Assembly: GCA_026770575.1 (NCBI GenBank)
Contig: MU657310.1
Span: 43,050 to 71,421, forward strand
Direction of reading: 5' to 3'
DNA from: Pelagophyceae sp. CCMP2097
Lineage: Eukaryota > Sar > Pelagophyceae
Length of the DNA: 28,372 nucleotides
Both the position numbers and the translations under genes were made by a program. The notes under the pieces are model-generated. The model saw nothing but the letters and a program-made list of their open reading frames with translations, was not told the origin of the DNA and did not search any database. Positions 18,148 through 25,315 of this stretch are shown piece after piece (position 1 is the first letter of the stretch; each line of letters opens with the position of its first letter).

Positions 18148-19029
18148 TCACTTTGTAACCTCCGGCGCGCGCCTCCGGCGGTCGCGCCGGGCTTCGGCGT
18201 CCTCCCGGAGAGCATCCAGAGTCCGCAGCCGCTGCATCTCGGCGGCGGCACCGTCGCTCAGAGCCGCGGCGCCGGCGACGCCCGCGCGCTGCGTGCGGCC
18301 CTGCGCGACCGTCGGCCTTCGGCGCCGGCGACGCTCGTCGACGAAACCCCGCAAGTCTTCCAGCGCCGCCGCCGCCGCGGCGTCCGCATCGGCGCCGGCC
18401 GCGCAGGCTTGCGCGTAGTGCGCGGCGAAGCGTTTGGTCAGCGCGTCCGTCGCCGCCGGGACGGGGATGTCGGCGGCGGAGACCTCTCTGTAATACTCTG
18501 CGAAAAGCGACCGGAACGCATCGACCGCCGCGGGCGGTAGCGGCGGCGGCGGCGGCGGCGGCTCGTCGGCGGCGGCGCGGGCGCTCGCCTGCACGGCCGG
18601 CGGGAGAGGCGAGGCCCTCGGTAGCGCGTTCCTCGGCGGCGACGCAGCGCGGATCGCCTCGACGAGGTTCGCCTTGAGCGAGACGAACCCGTGGACCTGG
18701 CGGCCCGCGGTCGGGGTCGTTTGACGTCTTCCGGGACGCCGGAAGGACTGGATCCACGAGGCGAAGGCGGTACCTACCCGACAAAGAGTCTTGCGAGGGA
18801 TCCGCCCGCGAGGTGTCCGCCGCTTTCGAAGAGTATTGCGCCAATGCCCGCCCGCGATGCGGTTTTCGGCGACGCCGCGGCGTCACGGCCCGCCGGCGAG
18901 CTGCACGCCGCCGCCGGTTTGGAAGATGGCGCCTTGCGGAAGCTCAGCCACCACAGCTGAGTCCATCGCAGCAGTTTCCCGTACCAAAACGCCCTTCTTG
19001 CCCACGACGACGTAGCGCGGCGCACTCAT
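18148..19029 (-). CDS. SH3-like (bacterial-type) domain protein with Pro-rich linker
   Basis: Three exons: 18887-19029, a 25-nt micro-exon 18749-18773, and 18148-18696; 238 aa, phases agree. Joining them gives one continuous SH3-like fold: YVVVGKKGVLVRETAAMDS, VVAELPQGAIFQ, then YRLRLVDPVHGFVSLKAN (residues 5-67). A Pro-rich linker with a run of seven Pro (about 99-105) precedes a helical, Ala-rich segment with FRSLFAEYYREV and KRFAAHYAQA, an Arg-rich stretch (RRRRRR) and a charged helical tail. The start ATG has A at -3. The last intron donor (GTCCTT) is unusual and was chosen because it alone completes the SH3 strand pattern. SH3-like domains of this type often mediate protein contacts; no partner or pathway can be named. 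Confidence 0.65.
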
Positions 19030-19269
19030 TTTGCCCGGGCCGCCGACAAGAGATTTACTTGCAGCGCGGCCTAGAACCTGGCCATCGCGCGCCCTGGGCC
19101 GACCGTGCGGTTCTTTTAGCGACCGGAACATGTTTTGCCGCCAGCCTTCCGGAGGCCTGGAGGCGCCGCGTTGGCAAAGAAGCGGGTGAAGGAGCAGCGG
19201 GCGCGGGGGCGTATGGCCGAGTCTCGCGGCCCACGTCCGGCGGGACGCTGACGCGCCACGCGTCGTGGG

Positions 19270-19316
19270 AGGCTGACGCGACGCGCGTCGTGGACGAGCA
19301 GGGCGCGGACGAGCAG
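19270..19316. repeat. 46-bp dispersed repeat, copy 1
   Basis: Matches 19593-19638 at about nine of ten positions in direct orientation (both contain CGACGCG, CGTGG and GAGCAGGGCG). A further partial unit (GACGCTGACGCGCCACGCGT) lies just before it. Confidence 0.65.
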
Positions 19317-19592
19317 AGGCAGACAAAGAGCCACAGAGATCGGACGGTTTCCGAGGGCAAAGGGCGCCGCGAACCGAGTAAGCGCACCTAGGTGGGGCGT
19401 AGAGACGAATAGCACGTCCTATAGGCGGACGCGTCCGGGGGAGGCTGACGCCGCAGTGACGCGCTAAAGGCCGCCGGCGGTCATTACAGGAGCGGCTTTT
19501 GGAAAAATTGTAAAAACGGCTCGGAAAACCCACTCGGAAACCTTTGGAAAGCCCACTAGCATCGCGAGCTTCAGATCCACCCTGGGTGGGAT

Positions 19593-19638
19593 GGCTTACG
19601 CGACGCGTGTCGTGGAAGAGCAGGGCGTGGACGAGCAG
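19593..19638. repeat. 46-bp dispersed repeat, copy 2
   Basis: Second copy of the 19270-19316 repeat. Its first part, on the reverse strand, also matches 2021-2048 (26 of 28), so the family occurs at both ends of the window. Confidence 0.65.
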
Positions 19639-20084
19639 TGACAATGAGTCCACCAGAGTTGAAGTAGATTTCCATCGGAAAAGGGGACGCCGAGCATACC
19701 TGGCGGAAGGAGGAAGTCGGACGAGGGCGCGGTCCTCCTGGGTGGGGGTGGCCCGAGCATTCAAAGTTTGGATGCCGTGCGACGTGGGTCCATTGCACGA
19801 AACGGGACCCTGCCCAAGGGTGGTGACGATTGAAACCGGCAACCTGCCCAAGAACTGTCGTCCGGCGCTCTGCAGCTGATCCGAGTCCCTCGATCCTTCT
19901 ATCTTCTAAAGTAGGGATCCCTAAGTTATAACCGAGCCTCGAGTCGAAGCGGCGCAATAGGGCGCCTCATATCGAAGCCATGCGACACCTGTCCACGGTG
20001 CGTCGCGTATGTCCGAGCGGGCGTGCGGCCCGCGTGCGTCTACGTCTTCTCGCACTACGGCGACCCTCCCGGGGCGGCGCCGTG

Positions 20085-20680
20085 GCGTCCGTGTCCGAGG
20101 TTTTGGCGGCGGCTCTAGAGTCCGGCGACGTCGACCGAATCGTCGACGGCCTGGTCGTCCCCGTGTACGCGCGGCAGTGCGCCGCGACGGCCGAGGTCGC
20201 GGGGAACTCGAATAGTTACTGCTGACGGTACTCCAAAAAGGGTACTTCTGCCGGGTGCAGCTCGCAGCGGCTGCGACCGCCGCGATCGCGCTGGAGTGCG
20301 CCGCGGCCGTTCCTCGAGGGGCCGCAGTGCGATGTCGCCGCGTGCGCCGCGCCGGGCGGCGACGCGTTTGCCGGCGACCGCATTCGCCTGCTGCATCACA
20401 CTCTGCCTTTGAAGACGAGGCCGCGGTCCGCGCCGGCGTGCGTCGCACCGCGCGCACCGTCGGCGACGTCGACGAGGGCGCGCGCGCGACACCGTCGAAG
20501 GACGACGACGACGCCGCGCCGAGCACGCGAAGCTCCGCCAACACGCGCCAAAGGCGACCAAGCAGTCGTGCCGTAGCTCCGCAAGTGGATCCGCGGCCGC
20601 ACGCGGGCCGACGCGAGGCTGCGCGTGTTTGTTTGCCGCCGCGTCGTGAAAGATTTTTCGGAATCCGGATTTATTCCGCC
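20085..20680 (+). pseudogene. Possible broken or mis-read coding region, no family recognised
   Basis: Three successive plus-strand segments have coding-like codon use but lie in different frames: SVSEVLAAALESGDVDRIVD (from about 20088), then GPQCDVAACAAPGGDAFAGD with DRIRLLHH after it (about 20316-20402), then FEDEAAVRAGVRRTARTVGD (from about 20408) running into an Asp-rich, Ser/Arg-rich end. Good splice pairs that would join all of them were not found, and the shifts near 20310 and 20405 look like small indels. This may be a decayed gene, a gene with very short introns, or sequencing indels. The helical first segment could be an ARM- or ankyrin-like repeat, but that is a guess. Confidence 0.3.
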
Positions 20681-21006
20681 AAAATTTCGCAAATCCTTTT
20701 TGGTTTCTTTCGGATTCTTCCTTTGGCACTTCAACTTGAAGGTTCCATTTTCGTTTGAATTTCGCTATTTTCGCGCCAACTTTACCTCGAAATAAAAGCA
20801 GAAAGTCAAAAGAGATTCGAAAACGAAACGCCGAATTCCAAAATAAGGGACCCAATGAGAACGAAACCAAAAGTCTCTTTTGTTAAACCTCAATGATATA
20901 TTATTGACCCCTGACTCAACTGCGAAACCTCGGAACATCGGAGAACATACAATTAATTGTAACTACCGACGAAACCCTGACCCCTTAGCGGTTTTCGGTC
21001 AGCCGC
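20681..21006. other. AT-rich leader/promoter region of the RelA/SpoT-like gene
   Basis: About 300 bp, clearly more AT-rich than its flanks, with ATTCC/GGATT-type short motifs and TCAATGATATATTATT near 20890. It should contain the promoter and leader of the gene starting at 21007. No ORF of note on the plus strand. Confidence 0.45.
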
Positions 21007-21852
21007 ATGTCCGTCACGGCCGCGGCGCGGGGCCTCCGCGCCGCCGCCACGGACCCGGAGACGGAGGTGTACCGTACGCTTACGGGCTTCCTCGCCGCGC
21101 GCGACGAGGTCAACAGGGCAGCCTTCGACTTCGCGCCGACGAACGGCGCGGCGGCCTTTGACGACGTGGGCGGCGGCAAGATCCTCCGCCAGGACCTCTG
21201 CGGCACCGCGGCCGGCGTCGACGCGCAGCTCGAGGCGCTCTACGCCCGCGCTGACGCCGCCAAGGACAAGCTCGACGACTTCTGCCGGCGCCTCGTCATC
21301 GCCGCCGGCCTCGACCCGGACGAGGAGATGATCCGCGAGGCGGGCCACGACGGCCGCGTGGACAAGGTCCTCCGCGCCTACTCGGCCGGGCTCCTGAAGA
21401 CCCCGAAGCGTGCGACGGAAAAGGCGAAGAACGAGTACGACGGCGACGCGGCCCGCCTCGTGGACATCGTGCGAGGCTCCATCGTCTGCGGCGACGAGGC
21501 CTCCCTCGTCGCTGTGCTCCAGCGCTTGTTCGGCTACTCCGACGGCGGCGTGGTCTGCGTCGTCCGCAGCAAGAATCGCTTCCGGAAGCCGCTCTTCAAC
21601 GGGTACCGCGACGTCCTCGTCAACTTGTTGCTCCGGCTGCCGGACGGTACGTCCATGGTCGTCGAGCTCCAGGTGCACCTCGTCCAGACCTTCGAGTTCA
21701 AGGCGAAGACGCGCGTCTTTTACGAATTCTTTCGGAATTACTTTTGCGGCAACCTCGACGTCGTCGCAGAGGGGGTCAAAGTCTTAGAGGCCATCGCCGG
21801 TGGCGACGTCTTAGAAAGCGCCGGTCGCGTCCAGGCGAAAACGGGGGCTTGA
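21007..21852 (+). CDS. RelA/SpoT-fold-like nucleotidyltransferase domain protein
   Basis: A 281-aa uninterrupted frame. The first 130 residues are helical and charged. From about residue 132 it shows RATEKAKNEYDGDAARLVDI, with Asp147 and Arg150 in the place of the D..x.R motif of (p)ppGpp synthetases, then RSKNRFRKPLFNGYRDVLVN (Gly199-Tyr200-Arg201, like the GYRS/H motif but with DV following), and VVELQVHLVQ with Glu220 matching the catalytic E.Q motif. The end (FYEFFRNYF) fits the last helix of that fold. Such domains occur in many protists, often beside TPR repeats. Whether it makes alarmones is unknown; the missing Ser/His after GYR argues for caution. The ATG at 21007 follows an AT-rich leader. 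A TPR frame starts 55 bp after the stop and may be part of the same gene. Confidence 0.7.
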   Translation: MSVTAAARGLRAAATDPETEVYRTLTGFLAARDEVNRAAFDFAPTNGAAAFDDVGGGKILRQDLCGTAAGVDAQLEALYARADAAKDKLDDFCRRLVIAAGLDPDEEMIREAGHDGRVDKVLRAYSAGLLKTPKRATEKAKNEYDGDAARLVDIVRGSIVCGDEASLVAVLQRLFGYSDGGVVCVVRSKNRFRKPLFNGYRDVLVNLLLRLPDGTSMVVELQVHLVQTFEFKAKTRVFYEFFRNYFCGNLDVVAEGVKVLEAIAGGDVLESAGRVQAKTGA

Positions 21853-21907
21853 GCGGTCGAAGCTCAAAGGTTTTGACGACCTTCTGGAGCCTCGGAGAAG
21901 CTCTCGT

Positions 21908-22279
21908 ATGAAGCACTCTTTGGCGCTGGTCAACTTCGCGTTGCTCCTGCAGGCGCAGGGCGACGAGCCGCTCTACCGCCGCGCACTCAAGATCTATGAG
22001 AAGCAACTCGGGCCGGACCACCCGGACGCCGCAACGTCGCTGGGCAACTTCAACCTCGCGGCGCTGCTGCAGGCGCACGGCAACCTCGACGCCGCCGAGC
22101 CGCTGTACCGCCGCGCCCTCGCGATCTACGAGAAGCAGCTCGGGCCGGACCACCTAAGCGTCGCGGCGTCGCTGAACAACCTCGTGCGGCTCCTGTGGCG
22201 CCTCGGCCGCCTCGACGCGGCGCTGCCCTTCCAGGAACGGGCTACGTCGATCAAGGCGCGGCTGGGAGACGCGGACTAG
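21908..22279 (+). CDS. Kinesin-light-chain-type TPR repeats (perhaps the C-terminal exon of the preceding gene)
   Basis: A 123-aa frame with two and a half TPR units of the kinesin-light-chain kind, each with the signature PLYRRAL.IYEKQLGPDH. The first helix A is short: QAQGDEPLYRR where the second unit has QAHGNLDAAEPLYRR, an in-frame loss of four residues. The second unit has one extra residue (SLGNFNLAAL). TPRs of this type bind proteins. The open frame begins 55 bp after the RelA/SpoT-like stop on the same strand; no clear splice pair was found, but this domain order is common in protists, so one gene is likely. Read as a separate gene it is short for a TPR protein and may be a fragment. 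Confidence 0.6.
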   Translation: MKHSLALVNFALLLQAQGDEPLYRRALKIYEKQLGPDHPDAATSLGNFNLAALLQAHGNLDAAEPLYRRALAIYEKQLGPDHLSVAASLNNLVRLLWRLGRLDAALPFQERATSIKARLGDAD

Positions 22280-22966
22280 GCCACCGCGACGACCTCGTGC
22301 GGCGTGGCGCACCGTATCCCAAAGCCCTAAGCGTGGTAAAAGAATGCACCGGGATTTGCACACTGCGGCCCAGAGCAGCCGGGGGCGGTTCTTTTCGGCA
22401 GCCCGCAGTTTCGTCGTCGTAGTCGGCGGCGGGTCCCGGGACCGCGCCGTAGAGCGTCGGCGGTGGTCGGCCCGTGGCGCAGCGACGGCCTCGTTTGAAG
22501 CGGTTCTTTTCGGCGTCCCGGCCTATCGCCACGCCCGCCGCATCGTCGCAGCCCGAAGCACCGTTGTCGTCGTCCGGCGCCCTGCAGCCGAGGATACAAG
22601 GCGCATGATACCATGCGACCAAGCGCCGCAGAGTCGCCCGAGCCGCCTCGTCGCAGCCGCCTCCACTCAGGACGCAAAAAGTCACCTCCCGTCGAACATC
22701 GTCGCCCCGCACTCTCGAATCGACGCGGCGGGACGGTGCCTCCTTCCGGAGACGTACGCCGTCCGTGTCGTCCGCCCAGGACACGAAAGCCCATCAAACG
22801 TCATCCCCTCGGTCGGCCATGGGCCTCTGGAGACCGCCCGAACCCCATTCGTCCCGAACCCCATTCGTCGCTGGCGGAGCGGGGTCGTCGGATTGCGCCT
22901 CGTCAAAGTTATCGGCGAGGCTTGGTTAATGTGTACAGTTTGCGGGTCTTTTCAGGACTCGACTTT
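22280..22966. other. Convergent intergenic region
   Basis: Overlapping ORFs exist on both strands (for example minus 22251-22784), but they start without ATG or lack any domain. Short tandem pieces occur (CCCATTCGTC near 22850, TTTTCAGGACTCG near 22960). I see no supported gene. Confidence 0.45.
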
Positions 22967-24634
22967 TCAGGACTCGTCTACGAAACTGAGCCGAAACGGG
23001 TCCTGCGCGTCAAAGTTCTCCAACGCCCCAAACCCTCCTTCGCGCTCAAAGCCGTCGCCCTTGTCGTCGTCGTCGCCGTTGCCGTCGGAGACGCTGGATA
23101 AAGTGCGGTAACTCTCCTCATCTCCGGATTCGATGATATTGTCGACCACCGAGGGAAGTCGACCTTTTTTCAAATGGACCACGACCCCAAGCGAGAGAGA
23201 TGCGCCTTCCTTTTCGTCAGGGCACCCGAAGCCGCGGCCGCCCATGCTGTCGCCGAGAGCGCGGGCCACTGGGGTCATGTCCAAATGGCCAGCGTTCGCC
23301 GAACCGCGCTTGCGCTTCTCCACAAACGCCCGCAACGAGGGAGCGTAGTGCGGCGACACCTACGCCGGGGAAATAAAGCGGACCGACACGTAGAGCAGGG
23401 GATCAAAGCGGGCAAGACGCGGGTTTGAACGAGGTCGATGGGCCGGCACAGTCTACGTTGGATCCAAGGGTGCTCTAAAGCCTCCGCCGCAGAGAGCCGG
23501 TCCGCCGGCAGCGGCCGCAGCATCTTCAGGAGGAGGTCGACGCCTTCCTTGGAAACTCCGGCGAGTTCGCCGTCGACGTCGATGTTGGGCGGCGCTCCGA
23601 ACTGCGGAGGCCTTTCCCAAGGCGGCGAACCCGTCAATAAAATGTACAAAACGACGCCCGCACTCCAGACGTCCACCGCGGGCCCGTAGCGCTCGCGCGC
23701 GCAGACTTCGGGGGCCATGTAATAAGGGCTCCCGCATAAAGTGTGCGTCCTTGCTCGGCCGAACCTCTCTGCGATTTCCGCGAAGGCCATAGACCTCCCC
23801 ACGGAATACCCAATCGCGCTCGAGTACGACGACGAGTTCGACTCGACCTCGATCGGCGACGCCTCGGGGGTCACGCGCGGCTCCGGCAGTTCATCTTCCT
23901 CTAAAGTTTTGACCAGGCCGAAATCGGAGAGCTTGAGCCTAACGACGCCTTCAACCCCCGGCGCCGCCGCCCTCTGCGGTGTTTGCACCTTGGCCGGGAT
24001 TCCCAGGGCCTCTGCGGTGCCGTCGGCGTTTGCACCTTTGACGGGTTTCCCAGACGCGGCTTGATGCTCCCAGCCGTCCTTCGTCGTTAACAACAAATTC
24101 TCCGGCTTTATGTCGCGGTGGATCATGCCGCGCTTGTGCATGTCCGCAAGGGCGGAGAGGAGCTGGTACCTGCCGGCGGAGTGAGAACTTTATGTGAGAA
24201 AAGGTGCGGGAAAACTCACGTCACGGTCGCCGCTTCCGCTTCAGAGAATGAACCCTTTTCAACAATCCTGTCGAACAGCTCGCCGCCCATGGCCCGCTCC
24301 ATGATGATGTACAGCGCCGTAGGCGTCTCGAAGACCTGGGGAGGGCGTTTCTGGGCCGCTGCGGGTCTCAAAAGGGCCGCGCCGCAAAAGGGCAAAGGGC
24401 AGAGGGCAAAGGATGCACCTCGCGCATCTGGACGATGTGGGCGTGCCTCAACGTGGAGAGGACGCGGACCTCGTCTCGGAGGCGCCTGGTGGCGCGCGCG
24501 GAGACGCAGCTTCGTGATTTGTGGATGCGCTTCAGAGCTGCACCTTCCCCAGTAGATATTTTCCGCACGCTAAAAACCTCCGAACTCGCCCCGCGCCCAA
24601 TCACGCCGCCGATCTCGTAAGTGCGCAGCAGCAT
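22967..24634 (-). CDS. CAMK-like serine/threonine protein kinase with enlarged loops
   Basis: Exons 24419-24634, 24220-24335, 23431-24169, 22967-23359; about 487 aa. Order: GRGASSEVF glycine loop (13-21), ALKRIHK with Lys35, a hinge TALYIIMERAMGGELFDRI, IHRDIKPEN with catalytic Asp130, DFG at about 193, CGSPYYMAPE, DVWSAGVVLYILLTGSPPW, and LEHPWI closing the kinase domain. The spacing HRD-DFG (about 63 residues, usually about 20) and DFG-APE (about 70, usually 25-30) show two disordered insertions. The first two introns are clear (GTGCAT/CCCAG; GTGAGT/GGCAG). The third (23360-23430) is uncertain: GTTCAA at 23430 or GTCTTG at 23418 both keep phase. The tail (VSPHYAPSLRAFVEKRKRGS) ends in an acidic region with DDDDKGDG. 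No calmodulin site, EF hand or lipid motif is obvious. Substrates unknown. Confidence 0.85.
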
Positions 24635-25315
24635 CTCCGGCCACTGGTGGCCCTGGACCGACCTTGACGATGCCGTACCTGGACGAGTGAGATCGCGGCA
24701 AAAGGATGCAGCGCGCCGGCGACGGCCGGGAGGGTCCAGAGAGACCGGGCGGCCATCCGAGGGCAACTCGACCGCGGCGCGCACCCCGCGCGGGCGGTGC
24801 GAAGGCGATTGGCACAGCACGGCTTACCAGTATGGGACCTGTCCGTGCTCGACTCATTCGAACATTCCGAGTAGCGCGCGTTCGGGATGCCGCGCGTGAT
24901 GCGATCCGCAGACGGCGGCGCCGGGCTCCTAGTGGTGGCGGTATGGCGTGTGGTGAGCGCCGTGTATGTGGTGAGCGCCGTGTATATCCTCTGGCGTTGC
25001 GCCGCTCTAAAGCAGCGTTGGTCGCAAGGGGCTTGCATCGCCGACGCCGGCCTATTGCGGCGGCCGCAGGCCCATCGGGCGGTGCGCGTGGGCGGCCATG
25101 CGATGCGCCTCCCTCGCACTCTCCCGGTGGAGCACTGGGCAGAGCACGGGTCCCGACTATGAATCGGAAATGCCAGCCTGCCAGTGAGAGAGAGTGCGTT
25201 TTTTTCGGCGCGATCGGGAAGTTGCCGGGTTCGCGTGGTCCACACACCGTCCGGGGCGCTATTCGACCCCCGGATTCGCGGCCCCGACGGAGGCGGGTCA
25301 CACAGTTACAAGGGT
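24635..25315. other. Intergenic region, no gene recognised
   Basis: Upstream of the kinase and downstream of the LRR/EF-hand gene, both on the minus strand. A tandem 18-mer (GTGGTGAGCGCCGTGTAT, two copies) lies at about 24951-24986. Minus-strand ORFs reaching 25301 are Arg/Pro-rich and lack domains; part of this stretch is probably the kinase leader. Confidence 0.5.

Larger units (their letters stand above)
19030..19979. other. Intergenic region with dispersed repeats
   Basis: A long open frame runs on the minus strand upstream of the SH3-like gene (to 19851) but its composition is Arg/Pro/Ser-rich and varied, it has no domain and it carries repeated DNA; I read it as chance. The region holds two copies of a 46-bp repeat and a palindrome TAGGGATCCCTA at 19912-19923. 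Confidence 0.5.

Noticed and set aside
17370..18251. 293-aa minus-strand ORF across the BBS5 5' exons and the membrane-anchor frame
   Set aside because: It reads BBS5 exons out of frame and the anchor DNA in antisense; the acidic stretch is the complement of hydrophobic codons.
18883..19851. 322-aa minus-strand ORF that would extend the SH3-like protein by over 270 residues
   Set aside because: The upstream part crosses repeated DNA and lacks codon bias; the ATG at 19029 starts right before the SH3-like strand and has a good context.
20953..21678. 241-aa minus-strand ORF opposite the RelA/SpoT-like gene
   Set aside because: Antisense shadow; Val/Glu/Ala/Arg-rich with no domain, while the plus strand has clear motifs.
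22251..22797. Two overlapping minus-strand ORFs (177 and 156 aa) as a hypothetical gene
   Set aside because: One lacks an ATG, neither has a domain, and codon bias does not favour either frame.
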